From NCBI GenBank assembly GCA_963204815.1, contig CAUJHQ010000003.1, positions 1 to 54,708 of the forward strand: a DNA stretch of 54,708 nt, in the 5' to 3' direction. This stretch comes from Pseudomonadota bacterium. Lineage in GTDB: Bacteria; Pseudomonadota; Gammaproteobacteria; Burkholderiales; Burkholderiaceae_C. The notes under the pieces were generated by a model that had not been told where the DNA came from, made no database searches, and was given only the letters and a program-made list of their open reading frames with translations. Below, in pieces: positions 7,550 through 16,709 of the stretch (positions are counted from its first letter, which is position 1; the number at the start of each line of letters is the position of its first letter). Both the position numbers and the translations under genes were made by a program.

Positions 7550-8551
7550 ATGCCGATGGACGACCAAGGCGTCGAAGACGCCGCCATCCTGCTGATGTCG
7601 CTCGGCGAGGAAGAGGCCGCCGAGGTCTTCAAGCACCTGTCGCCGAAGGAAGTGCAGAAGCTCGGCGAAACGATCGCGAAGATGCGCTCGGTGCCGCGCG
7701 ACCGCGTCGACGGCGTGATCGAGAAGTTCGACAGCGTGGCGCAGAACGAGCACCTGCTGGTGCCCGACACCGACGAGTACGTGAAGTCGGTGCTGCGCAA
7801 GGCGCTCGGCGACGAGAAGGCCAACCTGCTGATCGACCGCATCCTGCAGGGCAGCGACGTCACCGGCATCGAGAGCCTGAAGTGGATGGACCCCGGCTCG
7901 GTGGCCGAACTGCTGCGCAACGAGCACCCGCAGATCGTCGCCGCGATCCTCGTCCACCTGGAATTCGACCAGGCCGCCGACGTGCTGAAGCAGTTCACCG
8001 AACGCCAGCGCAACGAGGTGATGGTGCGCGTGGCCACGCTCGACGGCATCCAGCCGGCGGCGCTGAAGGACCTGAACGAGGTCATGAGCAAGGTGCTGGC
8101 CGGCGGCGACCGCATGAAGAAGAGCAACCTCGGCGGCGTGAAGAGCGCGGCCGAGATCCTGAACATGCTGGGCAGCAGCATCGAGACCTCGGTGCTCGAC
8201 TTCGTGCGCGAGGCCGACAACGACCTGGCGCAGAAGATCATGGACAACATGTTCACCTTCGACGATCTCGACAAGATCGACGACAAGGGCATCCAGGCGC
8301 TGATGAAGGAAGTGCAGAGCGAGTCGCTCGTCGTCGCGCTGAAGGGCGCCACGCCGGCGCTGCGCGAGAAGATCTTCAAGAACATGTCCAGCCGCGCCGC
8401 CGAGACGCTGCGCGAAGACCTCGAAGGGCGCGGCCCGGTGCGGCTGTCCGAGGTCGAGGCCGAGCAGAAGGAAATGCTCAAGCTCGTGCGCCGGCTGGCC
8501 GACGAAGGGCAGATCGTGCTCGGCGGCGGCGGTGACGAGGCCTTCGTATGA
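7550..8551 (+). CDS. fliG: Flagellar motor switch protein FliG
   Basis: FliG is the rotor protein that contacts the stator and FliM. The protein (333 aa) matches the family length of about 331. The N-terminal domain begins [20 protein letters not shown]. The middle domain contains the [13 protein letters not shown] block (EHPQ motif), and the C-terminal torque domain contains [17 protein letters not shown] with the charged residues expected at the stator interface. The ATG at 7550 sits 1 nt after the fliF stop, with a second ATG two codons later. Its end overlaps fliH by 4 nt, so the genes are coupled. Confidence 0.98.
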   Translation: MPMDDQGVEDAAILLMSLGEEEAAEVFKHLSPKEVQKLGETIAKMRSVPRDRVDGVIEKFDSVAQNEHLLVPDTDEYVKSVLRKALGDEKANLLIDRILQGSDVTGIESLKWMDPGSVAELLRNEHPQIVAAILVHLEFDQAADVLKQFTERQRNEVMVRVATLDGIQPAALKDLNEVMSKVLAGGDRMKKSNLGGVKSAAEILNMLGSSIETSVLDFVREADNDLAQKIMDNMFTFDDLDKIDDKGIQALMKEVQSESLVVALKGATPALREKIFKNMSSRAAETLREDLEGRGPVRLSEVEAEQKEMLKLVRRLADEGQIVLGGGGDEAFV

Positions 8552-9234
8552 GCACCACGCCGCCCAAGGGCCCGAACGCCTACTCGCGCTTCATCCCGCG
8601 CGAGGAACTCGGCAGCTTCGCCGCCTGGAAGCCCGGCGCCTTCTCCGACGCCGCACCGCAGGCCGAGGCGCAGGCCCCCGCCGCGCCGCCCGAGCCGACG
8701 GTGGAAGAGTGGCGGCAGAAGATCGCCGCCGCGCGCCAGGAAGGCTACAAGGACGGCTACCGCGACGGCCTCGTCGCGCTCGAAGGCTTCAAGCAGAGCT
8801 TCGCGCAGCAGGCCACCGCGCAGGTCGGCACGCTCGTGAAGAGCTTCGACACGCAGTTCCAGGACCTCGACCAGCGCATCGCCGAAGCGGTGGCGCGCAC
8901 CGCCGTGCAGCTGGCGCGCCAGGTGCTGCGCAGCGAGATCGCCTCCAACCCGGCCATCGTCTCGCAGGTGGCGAGCGAAGCGGTCGGCGCGGTGCTGCTG
9001 TCGGCGCGCCACATCACCGTGCACGTCAACCCGCACGACCTGCCGCTGGTCGCCGAAGGCGCCGAGGAGGCGCTGAAGGCGCGCGGCGCGCGCCTCGTCG
9101 CCGACGCCGCCATCGAACGCGGCGGCGTGCTCGTCGAGAGCGACCTCGGCTCGATCGACGCCCGCGTCGCGAGCCGCTGGACCCAGGCCGCCAACGCGCT
9201 GGGCACCGACACCGAGTGGGGCTCCGAAGCATGA
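8548..9234 (+). CDS. fliH: Flagellar export ATPase regulator FliH
   Basis: FliH forms a dimeric stalk that holds the ATPase FliI near the export gate. The 228-residue protein starts with a Pro/Ala-rich region containing [16 protein letters not shown], a segment common to betaproteobacterial FliH. A helical stalk follows ([20 protein letters not shown], with GxxxG-like spacing) and then the HrpE/YscL-like C-terminal domain (about 120-228). The start codon lies inside the end of fliG (ATGA overlap), and the stop overlaps fliI in the same way, so the fliG-fliH-fliI proteins are probably made in coordinated amounts. Confidence 0.94.
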   Translation: MSTTPPKGPNAYSRFIPREELGSFAAWKPGAFSDAAPQAEAQAPAAPPEPTVEEWRQKIAAARQEGYKDGYRDGLVALEGFKQSFAQQATAQVGTLVKSFDTQFQDLDQRIAEAVARTAVQLARQVLRSEIASNPAIVSQVASEAVGAVLLSARHITVHVNPHDLPLVAEGAEEALKARGARLVADAAIERGGVLVESDLGSIDARVASRWTQAANALGTDTEWGSEA

Positions 9235-10649
9235 TCGCCACGCCCGTCGAAGGCGGCCGCACCGACCGCTGGCAGCGCTACCTGGCCGACCTGCAGGACT
9301 ACGCCGCCGTGCGCCAGCCGCTCGAATCGGTCGGCCGCCTGCTGCGCGTGACCGGCCTCGTGCTCGAGGCCGCCGGCATCCGCGTGCCCGTGGGCTCGGT
9401 CTGCGAGATCGTCAGCGACGGCCAGCCGCCGGTGCTGGCCGAAGTCGTCGGCTTCAGCGCCGACCGCACTTTCCTGATGCCCACCGGCGAGCTGCACGGC
9501 CTGTCCAGCGGCGCGCGCGTGGTGCCGCGTCCGGCGCCGCAGATGCCGCCGCGCTTCGGCCACGAGAACCACCCCTGGCGCCGCAGCGAGGACCGCGGCC
9601 TGCACCTGCCGATGGGCACCGGCCTGCTCGGCCGCGTCGTCGACTCGCACGGCCGGCCGATGGACCGCGGCGGCCCGCTCGAGCAGGTGCACGAGGAACC
9701 GATGACGCGCCGCCCCATCAACGCGATGGACCGCGACCCCGTGCGCCAGCCGCTGGACACCGGCGTGCGCGCGATCAACGCCATGCTCACCGTGGGCCGC
9801 GGCCAGCGCATCGGCCTGTTCGCCGGCACCGGCGTGGGCAAGAGCGTGCTGATGGGGATGATGGCGCGCTACACCGCCGCCGACGTCCTCGTCGTCGGCC
9901 TGATCGGCGAGCGCGGCCGCGAGGTCAAGGAGTTCATCGAGGACATCCTCGAGGACGAAGGGCGCGCGCGCAGCGTCGTCGTCGCCGCGCCGGCCGATGC
10001 GCCGCCGCTCGTGCGCATGCAGGGCGCCGCCTACGCCACCGCCATCGCCGAACACTTCCGCGACCGCGGCCAGCACGTGCTGCTGCTGATGGATTCGCTC
10101 ACCCGCTATGCGATGGCGCAGCGCGAGATCGCGCTCGCCATCGGCGAGCCGCCGGCCACCAAGGGCTACCCGCCCAGCGTGTTCGCCAAGCTGCCGCAGC
10201 TGGTGGAACGCAGCGGCAACGGCTTGAACGGCGTCGGCTCGATCACCGCCTTCTACACCGTGCTGACCGAGGGCGACGACCCGCAGGACCCGATCGCCGA
10301 CGCGGCGCGCGGCATCCTGGACGGCCACATCGTGCTGAGCCGCGAGCTCGCCGAGGCCGGCCACTACCCGGCGATCGACATCGAACGCTCGATCTCGCGC
10401 GTGATGACCGCCGTCGCCCCGCGCGAACAGGTGCTGGCCGCGCGCAAGGTGCGCCAGTGGCTGGCCAAGTACAACAAGGCGCGCGACCTGATCCAGCTCG
10501 GCGCCTACGCGCCCGGCCACGACGCCGAGCTCGACACCGCGGTGCGCCTGCACCCGCCCCTCAACGCGCTGCTGCAGCAGGACATGCACGAGCCGTCGTC
10601 GCTCGACGCCAGCCGGCAGCAGCTGCGCAACCTGGCCTCCGCCGCATGA
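9231..10649 (+). CDS. fliI: Flagellum-specific ATP synthase FliI (export ATPase)
   Basis: FliI is the hexameric ATPase of flagellar type III export, related to F1 beta. From ATG 9231 (ATGA overlap with fliH) it is 472 aa. Walker A is AGTGVGKS with K204 as the catalytic lysine. The segment [15 protein letters not shown] follows, Walker B lies in [20 protein letters not shown], and the block [20 protein letters not shown] is characteristic of FliI/YscN ATPases. A longer frame reads through fliH codons and is not real. Partners FliH and FliJ are encoded on either side. Confidence 0.98.
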   Translation: MIATPVEGGRTDRWQRYLADLQDYAAVRQPLESVGRLLRVTGLVLEAAGIRVPVGSVCEIVSDGQPPVLAEVVGFSADRTFLMPTGELHGLSSGARVVPRPAPQMPPRFGHENHPWRRSEDRGLHLPMGTGLLGRVVDSHGRPMDRGGPLEQVHEEPMTRRPINAMDRDPVRQPLDTGVRAINAMLTVGRGQRIGLFAGTGVGKSVLMGMMARYTAADVLVVGLIGERGREVKEFIEDILEDEGRARSVVVAAPADAPPLVRMQGAAYATAIAEHFRDRGQHVLLLMDSLTRYAMAQREIALAIGEPPATKGYPPSVFAKLPQLVERSGNGLNGVGSITAFYTVLTEGDDPQDPIADAARGILDGHIVLSRELAEAGHYPAIDIERSISRVMTAVAPREQVLAARKVRQWLAKYNKARDLIQLGAYAPGHDAELDTAVRLHPPLNALLQQDMHEPSSLDASRQQLRNLASAA

Positions 10650-10707
10650 GCGCGCCGGGCCGCTCCCAAGCGCGAATCCCGCAGCACGCAGTGCGGAGGA
10701 AAGTCCA

Positions 10708-11166
10708 ATGACCAGTGCACTCAACACCCTGCTCGAACGCGCCGTGGCCGACCGCGACCTCGTGCAGTCGTCGCTGCGCCGCGTCGAAGACCAGCTGCGC
10801 CACCTGCAGCAGCAGGCGCAGCAGCTGGGCGGCTACCGCGGCGAATACCAGCAGCGCTGGACGGCGCAGTTCACGCGCGGCAGCACGACCGAGATCGTGC
10901 AGTGCTACCGCAGCTTCATGACGCGGCTGGACGAGGCCGTCGACCAGCAGGCCGCGCAGGCCGCGCAGGCGGCGGCGCACGCCGAGCGGCTGCGCCAGCA
11001 GCTGGTGGCCGCCGAGATGCGTGTCGCCTCCGTGAAGAAGCTCGTCGAGCGGCGCCAGCTCGAACAACGCCGCGTGCTCGCCCAGCGCGAGCAGCGCCAG
11101 GCCGACGAGCAGGCGCAACGCATGCGCCAGCCGCAGCCCGGCCGCACCGAACCCATGCCCCTGTAG
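10708..11166 (+). CDS. fliJ: Flagellar export protein FliJ
   Basis: FliJ is the central stalk of the export ATPase ring and a chaperone escort. The 152-residue product is almost entirely a long antiparallel coiled coil, rich in Gln, Arg and Glu, for example LQSSLRRVEDQL early and RQLEQRRVLAQREQRQADEQ near the end. Length and position between fliI and fliK match the family. GGAGGAAAG at 10695-10703 precedes the ATG at a good distance. The 58-nt gap after fliI is the widest in this part of the operon. Confidence 0.9.
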   Translation: MTSALNTLLERAVADRDLVQSSLRRVEDQLRHLQQQAQQLGGYRGEYQQRWTAQFTRGSTTEIVQCYRSFMTRLDEAVDQQAAQAAQAAAHAERLRQQLVAAEMRVASVKKLVERRQLEQRRVLAQREQRQADEQAQRMRQPQPGRTEPMPL

Positions 11167-11176
11167 AGGCCCCCCG

Positions 11177-12346
11177 ATGACCGCCATTGCCAGCGCCGCC
11201 CCGATGATCGCCCCCGCCCCCGCGCCCGCCGCCCCTGCCAATGGCAGCGCCGGTGCCGGCCCGAACGCCGCCGGCGGTGGCGCCGAGAACGGCGAGTTCG
11301 CGCGCCAGCTCGAACGCGCCCACCAGAACCGCGACGCCGCCGCCGAGCCGGCCCGCCCGGAAGGCACGCGCAAGGCCGGTGACAGCGCGCGCAGCCGCCG
11401 CGAGACCGACACCGCCGAGGCCGACGCGCCGAAGACACCGGCCGCCGACACCCGGGCCGGCCTGCCCGCCGCCGCCGACCTGGGCCTCGGCGCCGAGGCC
11501 GGTGCGGCGGCCGAAGACGACACCACCGCCGAGCCCCCGGCGCTGGACGTGTCCGCGCTGCTCGCCGGCTGGGCCGCGCCGCAGCCCGCCGCGGCGGCGC
11601 CGCGCGGTCCCGCCGGCCCGCAGGCAGACAGCGCCGACGCCGAGGCCGGCGCCAGCACGCCGCTGGCCGCGGCCGCGGGCGCGCCCGGCACGGCCGCCGG
11701 CGGCGCCGACCCCATCGTCACCGAGGCGCTGCCGCCCGGCCACGCGCGCGCCGACGCGGCACGCACCGACGCCGCGTCCGCCGAGACCTTCACGCTGCCG
11801 AACGCACTGCCGGCGGCGCTGCCCGCCGGTGCCGCGGGCGCCGCCGGCGGCGCCGCACTGGCCGCCCCGGCCGACGCCGTGCCGCAGCGCCCGGCGATGA
11901 CCGAATCGACGATCGCCACGCCGCTGCACAGCGCCGGCTTCGCACCTGCGCTCGGCGCCGAGGTGTCGCTGCTCGTGAAGGGCGGCGTGCAGGAAGCGCG
12001 CCTGCACCTGAACCCGGCCGAGATGGGCCCGATCACGGTGCGCATCGAGATCGAAGGCGACCGCGCCCAGGTCACGATGAGCGCCGAGCAGGCGCCGACG
12101 CGGCAGGCGCTGGAGCAGGCCCTGCCGTCGCTGGCCGGCGCGCTGCGCGAGAACGGCCTCACCCTCACCGGCGGCGGCGTCTTCGAGCAGTCGCGCCAGG
12201 CGCGCGACGGCCAGTCCGGCCAGCCCGGGCAACCCGGCCGCGCCCAGGGCCGCGCCGACGGCAGCGCCGACGACGACGGCGCCCTCGCCGCCGCCGGCCG
12301 CGCGGCGCCCGCGCGCGCCCGCGGCATGGTCGACGTCTACGCCTGA
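11177..12346 (+). CDS. fliK: Flagellar hook-length control protein FliK
   Basis: FliK measures hook length and switches export from hook to filament substrates. The 389-residue protein has a very Ala/Pro/Gly-rich, low-complexity first part (1-235), expected for the secreted ruler. The conserved Flg_hook switch domain (about 250-345) contains EARLHLNPAEMGPITVRI, close to the canonical L-x-P-x-x-LG-x-[IV]-x-V pattern, then VTMSAEQAPTRQAL. The N-terminal half is short for the family, which could reflect hook length in this species. A hairpin terminator follows at 12382. Confidence 0.92.
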   Translation: MTAIASAAPMIAPAPAPAAPANGSAGAGPNAAGGGAENGEFARQLERAHQNRDAAAEPARPEGTRKAGDSARSRRETDTAEADAPKTPAADTRAGLPAAADLGLGAEAGAAAEDDTTAEPPALDVSALLAGWAAPQPAAAAPRGPAGPQADSADAEAGASTPLAAAAGAPGTAAGGADPIVTEALPPGHARADAARTDAASAETFTLPNALPAALPAGAAGAAGGAALAAPADAVPQRPAMTESTIATPLHSAGFAPALGAEVSLLVKGGVQEARLHLNPAEMGPITVRIEIEGDRAQVTMSAEQAPTRQALEQALPSLAGALRENGLTLTGGGVFEQSRQARDGQSGQPGQPGRAQGRADGSADDDGALAAAGRAAPARARGMVDVYA

Positions 12347-12381
12347 CGCGGCGCACCGGCCGCCGACTGGCCGGCTTTCGC

Positions 12382-12399
12382 GCCGCTTATTGCGGCTTT
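12382..12399 (+). terminator. Small hairpin after fliK
   Basis: GCCGC (12382-12386), loop TTATT, and GCGGC (12392-12396) are followed by TTTC. It lies in the 144-nt fliK-fliL gap, the largest break in the operon, so it could reduce read-through into fliL-fliR. No convincing promoter was found between it and fliL. Confidence 0.4.
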
Positions 12400-12490
12400 C
12401 GCCGGGCACCCCCCCTCGAATAATGGCTTCGAAGCACCCCGTGGGTCCGCCCGCGCGGGCCCGCTGCCCGAACGCCACGAAGGAGAGCCC

Positions 12491-13102
12491 ATGTCCACCG
12501 CCGCCGCCGCCACCGATGCGGTCGCGCCCAAGAAGGGCAAGAAGAAGCTGATCATCATCGTCGCCGCCGTGCTGCTCGTCGTGCTGGCGGGCGGCGGTGC
12601 GGCGCTGATGATGAAGAAGAAGGCCGCCGCCGCCGAAGGCGACGAGGCCGACGCCGAGCATGCCGCGCCCGCGAAGACCGCGAAGGCCGCGCCCAAGCAC
12701 GACCCGAAGGCGGTGCCGACCTTCGTGCCGCTGGACCCCTTCACCGTGAACCTGGCCGACCGCAACGCCGAGCGTTACGCGCAGGTCGGCATCACGCTGG
12801 AGATCGAGGACGCGAAGGTCGCCGACCAGCTGAAGGCCTACATGCCGGCCATCCGCAACAACATCCTGCTGGCGCTGGCCGACAAGACGGCCGAACAGCT
12901 GATGGAACGCGACGGCAAGACCAAGCTCGCCGACCAGGTGCGCCGCGAGACCGCGCGCGCGATGGGCTACGAGGTCGAGGATCCCGAAGAGGAAGACGCC
13001 GACACCGAGGCCAAGCCGACGACCAAGAAGAAAAAGAAGAAGAAGGTCGAGCAGGTGCTGCCGGTGACCGCCGTGCACTTCTCCAACTTCATCATTCAAT
13101 GA
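12491..13102 (+). CDS. fliL: Flagellar basal body-associated protein FliL
   Basis: FliL is a single-pass inner-membrane protein surrounding the stator and supporting torque. The 203-residue protein has a Lys-rich cytoplasmic start, a transmembrane helix at about 20-40 (LIIIVAAVLLVVLAGGGAA), a linker rich in Lys/Glu/Ala, and the SPFH-like periplasmic domain beginning at VPLDPFTVNLADRNAERYAQ. The C-terminus VHFSNFIIQ is the usual FliL ending (phi-x-F-x-x-F-hxQ). An insertion of acidic and Lys-rich residues (about 160-188) precedes it, making the protein longer than typical 160-residue FliL. GGAGAGC at 12482-12488 serves as the ribosome site. Confidence 0.94.
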   Translation: MSTAAAATDAVAPKKGKKKLIIIVAAVLLVVLAGGGAALMMKKKAAAAEGDEADAEHAAPAKTAKAAPKHDPKAVPTFVPLDPFTVNLADRNAERYAQVGITLEIEDAKVADQLKAYMPAIRNNILLALADKTAEQLMERDGKTKLADQVRRETARAMGYEVEDPEEEDADTEAKPTTKKKKKKKVEQVLPVTAVHFSNFIIQ

Positions 13103-13139
13103 GCCTGGCCCCCACGCTCACGCCAGCCGACGGTACGCG

Positions 13140-14147
13140 ATGAACCAGCAGATCCTCTCGCAGGACGAGGTCGACGCCCTCCTGCAAGGCATCACCGGCG
13201 AGAGCCAGAAGCTCGAGCAGGAAGAGAGCAGCACCGGCGGCATCCGCGACTACGACCTCGCGGCACAGGAGCGCATCGTCCGCGGCCGCATGCCGACGAT
13301 GGAGGTCATCAACGAGCGCTTCGCGCGCAACATCCGCGTCGGCCTGTTCAACTTCATCCGCAAGTCGCCCGAGGTGTCGATCGGCGGCATCAAGGTGCAG
13401 AAGTTCAGCGCCTTCCTGCGCGAGATCGTCGTGCCGACGAACTTCAACATCGTCTCGGTGAAGCCGCTGCGCGGCAGCGGGCTGATCGTCTGCGACCCGA
13501 ACCTGGTGTTCGCCGTCATCGACGCGCTGTTCGGCGGCGCCGGCAAGTTCCACACCCGCATCGAGGGCCGCGACTTCAGCCCGACCGAGCTGCGCGTGAT
13601 CCTGCGCCTGGTCGAGACCATCATCACCGAATACAAGAAGGCCTGGCACGGCATCTACCCGCTGGAGCTGGACTACTCGCGCTCGGAGATGCAGCCGCAG
13701 TTCGCGAACATCGCGACGCCGTCGGAGATCGTCGTCTCGACCGCGTTCACGCTGGAGATCGGCGAGACCAGCGGCGCGGTGCACTTCTGCATCCCCTACT
13801 CCACGCTGGAGCCGATCCGCGACGTCCTGTATTCCACGATCCAGGGCGATGCCGCCGAGCCCGACCGCCGCTGGGTCAACCTGCTGAAGCACCAGATCCA
13901 GGCCGCCGAGGTCGAGCTCGTCGCCGAGCTCGCGCAGGCGCCGGCCACCGTCGAGCAGCTGCTGTCGTTCAAGCCGGGCGACTTCATCGAGCTCGACCTC
14001 GATCCCATGATCCAGGCCAAGGTCGACGGCGTGCCGGTCTTCGACTGCCACTACGGCACCGCCAACGGCCGCTACTCGATCAAGATCGATCGATTGATCA
14101 CCAGCTCCAACCTGAGCTGGCTCGGAGACCACACCGATGTCCGCTGA
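13140..14147 (+). CDS. fliM: Flagellar motor switch protein FliM
   Basis: FliM forms most of the C ring and receives CheY-P. The N-terminal CheY-binding peptide ILSQDEVDALLQGI is intact. It is followed by the CheC-like middle domain, with GLIVCDPNLVFAVIDALFGG at about 115-134 and the conserved FSPTELRVI, and the C-terminal SpoA domain (from about 255, VEQLLSFKPGDFIELDL). Length 335 is normal. Its last 11 nt overlap the start of fliN. The intact CheY-binding motif implies a normal chemotaxis input, although che genes other than a receptor are not in the window. Confidence 0.98.
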   Translation: MNQQILSQDEVDALLQGITGESQKLEQEESSTGGIRDYDLAAQERIVRGRMPTMEVINERFARNIRVGLFNFIRKSPEVSIGGIKVQKFSAFLREIVVPTNFNIVSVKPLRGSGLIVCDPNLVFAVIDALFGGAGKFHTRIEGRDFSPTELRVILRLVETIITEYKKAWHGIYPLELDYSRSEMQPQFANIATPSEIVVSTAFTLEIGETSGAVHFCIPYSTLEPIRDVLYSTIQGDAAEPDRRWVNLLKHQIQAAEVELVAELAQAPATVEQLLSFKPGDFIELDLDPMIQAKVDGVPVFDCHYGTANGRYSIKIDRLITSSNLSWLGDHTDVR

Positions 14148-14583
14148 ACCCGATACCCCGATGTCCGAGGAAGACAAGATGGCCGCCGAGTGGGCCGCCG
14201 CGCTGTCGGAGAGCAAGGGGGGCAACGCCGTCGCCGACGAGGTGACCGGCGCCGCCGAGACCGTGGCACCGGCCGCGTTCACGAACTTTACCCCGACGAC
14301 CACGCCCAACGGTGCCGGCAACGACATCAACATGATCCTGGACATCCCCGTCCAGCTCACGGTGGAACTCGGCCGCACGCGCATCCCGATCAAGCACATC
14401 CTTCAGCTCGCGCAGGGCTCGGTGGTCGAGCTCGACGCGCTCGCCGGCGAGCCGATGGACGTGCTCGTCAACGGCTACCTGATCGCGCAGGGCGAGGTCG
14501 TCGTCGTCAACGACAAGTTCGGCATCCGGCTCACCGACATCGTCACCCCCAGCGAGCGCATGCGCCGCCTTTCGCGGACCTGA
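14137..14583 (+). CDS. fliN: Flagellar motor switch protein FliN
   Basis: FliN sits at the base of the C ring and also docks FliH. The 148-residue protein has an acidic, variable N-terminal region (1-62) and a C-terminal SpoA domain beginning INMILDIPVQLTVELGRTRI. Further on are GSVVELDALAGEPMDVLVNG and VVVNDKFGIRLTDIV, all diagnostic. It starts inside the end of fliM (11-nt overlap), and fliO begins 1 nt after its stop. Confidence 0.97.
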   Translation: MSAEPDTPMSEEDKMAAEWAAALSESKGGNAVADEVTGAAETVAPAAFTNFTPTTTPNGAGNDINMILDIPVQLTVELGRTRIPIKHILQLAQGSVVELDALAGEPMDVLVNGYLIAQGEVVVVNDKFGIRLTDIVTPSERMRRLSRT

Positions 14584-14584
14584 G

Positions 14585-14926
14585 ATGACCCCCGGATTCG
14601 GTTCCCTCCTCTGGTTCGTCGTCGTCGTGGCGGCGATTCCGGTCGCGCTGTGGCTGCTCAAGCGCACGCCGCTCGGCGCCGGTGCCGGCAGCCGCGGGCT
14701 GCGCCACGTGGCGGCGCTGCCGCTGTCGGCGGGGCAGCGCATCGTCACCGTCGAGGTCGGCAGCGGCGACCACCGCACCTGGCTCGTGCTCGGCGTCACC
14801 GCGCACAGCATCAACACGCTGCACACCATGCTGCCGCAGGACGAGGCGCCGCCGCCGCTGCCGACGCCGACCACCGCGTTCGCGCAGCTGCTGTCGCGCC
14901 TGAAGAAGGACGGCGATGCGAAGTAG
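14585..14926 (+). CDS. fliO: Flagellar biosynthesis protein FliO
   Basis: FliO is a small membrane protein that helps assemble the FliP ring of the export gate. The 113-residue protein has one transmembrane helix at about 7-24 ([19 protein letters not shown]), then a cytoplasmic domain with [20 protein letters not shown] and [11 protein letters not shown], which is the FliO pattern of an L-x-x-G-Q-x-h-x-V-h-V segment followed by hxLGV. It overlaps fliP by 11 nt. Primary conservation in this family is low, but position and pattern agree. Confidence 0.9.
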   Translation: MTPGFGSLLWFVVVVAAIPVALWLLKRTPLGAGAGSRGLRHVAALPLSAGQRIVTVEVGSGDHRTWLVLGVTAHSINTLHTMLPQDEAPPPLPTPTTAFAQLLSRLKKDGDAK

Positions 14927-15665
14927 CCGCCTGGCCGCGCTGGCGCTGCCCGCTTCCCTTGCGCTGGCCTCGGGCGCCGCGCTCGCGCAGGGCAGCAACC
15001 TGCCGCTCGTCGTCGGCCAGGGCGCCGGCGGCACCAGCTATTCGGTGCCGATCCAGACGCTGCTGTTCTTCACGGCGCTGTCGTTCATCCCGGCGCTGCT
15101 GCTGCTGATGACCGGCTTCACGCGCATCGTCATCGTGCTGAGCCTGCTGCGCCAGGCGCTGGGCACGCAGGCCGCGCCGCCGAACCAGGTCATCATTGGC
15201 CTCAGCCTGTTCCTGACCTTCTTCGTGATGAGCCCGACGCTGGACCGCGTCTACGACCAGGCCTACAAGCCCTTCAGCGAGAACACGATCGCGTTCGACG
15301 AGGCCTTGAAGCGCGGCGAGGTGCCGATGCGCGAGTTCATGCTCAAGCAGACGCGCCAGGGCGACGTGCAGCTGTTCGCCAAGCTGGCCAAGCTGCCCGC
15401 CGACGTGAAGAGCGAGAACGTGCCGCTGCGCGTGCTGGTGCCGGCCTTCGTGACGAGCGAGCTGAAGAGCGCGTTCCAGATCGGCTTCATGATCTTCATC
15501 CCGTTCCTCATCATCGACATGATCGTCGCCAGCGTGCTGATGAGCCTGGGGATGATGATGCTCTCGCCGGTGCTCGTGGCCCTGCCGTTCAAGCTGATGC
15601 TGTTCGTGCTGGCCGACGGCTGGAACCTGCTGCTGGGTTCGCTCGCCGCCTCCTTCGTGACCTGA
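14916..15665 (+). CDS. fliP: Flagellar export gate protein FliP
   Basis: FliP pentamers form the core of the export pore with FliQ and FliR. The protein (249 aa) starts with a cleavable signal peptide ([20 protein letters not shown], then AALAQG), as is usual for FliP. Four transmembrane helices follow: about 45-70 ([20 protein letters not shown]), 85-105, 185-207 and 215-235. The family signatures [17 protein letters not shown] and [18 protein letters not shown] are present. The ATG lies within the end of fliO; fliQ follows 7 nt downstream. Confidence 0.98.
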   Translation: MRSSRLAALALPASLALASGAALAQGSNLPLVVGQGAGGTSYSVPIQTLLFFTALSFIPALLLLMTGFTRIVIVLSLLRQALGTQAAPPNQVIIGLSLFLTFFVMSPTLDRVYDQAYKPFSENTIAFDEALKRGEVPMREFMLKQTRQGDVQLFAKLAKLPADVKSENVPLRVLVPAFVTSELKSAFQIGFMIFIPFLIIDMIVASVLMSLGMMMLSPVLVALPFKLMLFVLADGWNLLLGSLAASFVT

Positions 15666-15672
15666 CCTCCCC

Positions 15673-15942
15673 ATGGACGCACAACAAGTTCTCGCCGCCG
15701 GCCAGCAGGGCCTGTACCTGCTGCTGATGGTGTCCGCGCCGGTGCTGCTGACGGTGCTCGTCGTCGGCCTGGTCGTCAGCATCTTCCAGGCCGCCACGCA
15801 GATCAACGAGGCCACGCTGAGCTTCGTGCCGAAGGTCGTCGCCGCGGTCGCGGTGCTCGGCTTCGCCGGGCCGTGGATGATGACGACGCTGGTCGAGTAC
15901 CTGCAGCGCACGCTGCAGTCGATCCCGTCCGCCGTGGGCTGA
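15673..15942 (+). CDS. fliQ: Flagellar export gate protein FliQ
   Basis: This 89-residue protein has two transmembrane helices (about 15-40 and 52-75) and the family signature VVSIFQAATQINEATLSFVP between them. It wraps the outside of the FliP/FliR pore. Length and position between fliP and fliR are canonical. Its TGA ends 1 nt before the GTG start of fliR. Confidence 0.97.
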   Translation: MDAQQVLAAGQQGLYLLLMVSAPVLLTVLVVGLVVSIFQAATQINEATLSFVPKVVAAVAVLGFAGPWMMTTLVEYLQRTLQSIPSAVG

Positions 15943-15943
15943 G

Positions 15944-16705
15944 GTGGTCAGTTTCACCGAGGCGCAGATCCTCGAGTGGATCACGCCCTTCATCTGGCCC
16001 TTCCTGCGCGTGCTGGCGCTGTTCACGGCGATGCCGGTGCTGGGCACGCGCACGGTGCCGGCGCGCGTGCGCATCGGGCTGGCGGCGCTGGTGGCCTTCG
16101 CGGCGCAGCCGTCGCTGCCGGCGGTGACGCCGGTGCCGCTGGACTCGCCGCTCGCCTTCGCGCTCGTCGTGCAGCAGGTGCTGATCGGGCTGGCGCTCGG
16201 CTTCGCGGTGCGCGTGGCCTTCGCGGCGATCGAGTTCGCCGGCGAGTTGGTGGGCCTGCAGATGGGCCTGAACTTCGCCGGCTTCTTCGACCCCATCAGC
16301 GCCGCCACCGCCACCGCGACGAGCCGCTTCTTCGGCACCACGATCGCCTGGCTGTTCATCGTCATCAACGGCCACCTGCTGGTCATCGCGGCGTTGGCGC
16401 AGAGCTTCACCGCGTTCCCGGTCGGGCCCGAGCCCTTCGCCTTCCTGAAGACGGCGATGCCGTTCCGCTGGGGCGCCGAGATCTTCACCACCGGCCTGTG
16501 GATCGCGCTGCCGCTCATCGCGATGCTGTTGTTCGTGAACCTGGTGCTGGGCGCGATCTCGCGCGTGGCACCGCAGATCAACATCTTCGCCATCGGCTTC
16601 CCGGTGACGCTGGGCGTGGGCCTGCTCGGCATCCTGCTCACGCTGCCGGCGATGCAGGGGCCGTTCACGATGGCGCTGGAGCGGCTGCTGGCGCAGTTCC
16701 AGTAG
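15944..16705 (+). CDS. fliR: Flagellar export gate protein FliR
   Basis: FliR completes the export gate and contacts FlhB. The 253-residue protein uses a GTG start at 15944, immediately after the fliQ stop (GAGGTG gives a partial ribosome site). It has six or so hydrophobic helices. The conserved segments are FAAIEFAGELVGLQMGLNFA (about 86-105) and the PQINIFAIGFPVTLGVGLL block near residue 207, both diagnostic. This is the last gene of the flagellar operon here. The next gene is convergent, with only 4 nt between the stops, and flhB/flhA are not in the window. Confidence 0.97.
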   Translation: MVSFTEAQILEWITPFIWPFLRVLALFTAMPVLGTRTVPARVRIGLAALVAFAAQPSLPAVTPVPLDSPLAFALVVQQVLIGLALGFAVRVAFAAIEFAGELVGLQMGLNFAGFFDPISAATATATSRFFGTTIAWLFIVINGHLLVIAALAQSFTAFPVGPEPFAFLKTAMPFRWGAEIFTTGLWIALPLIAMLLFVNLVLGAISRVAPQINIFAIGFPVTLGVGLLGILLTLPAMQGPFTMALERLLAQFQ

Positions 16706-16709
16706 CGGC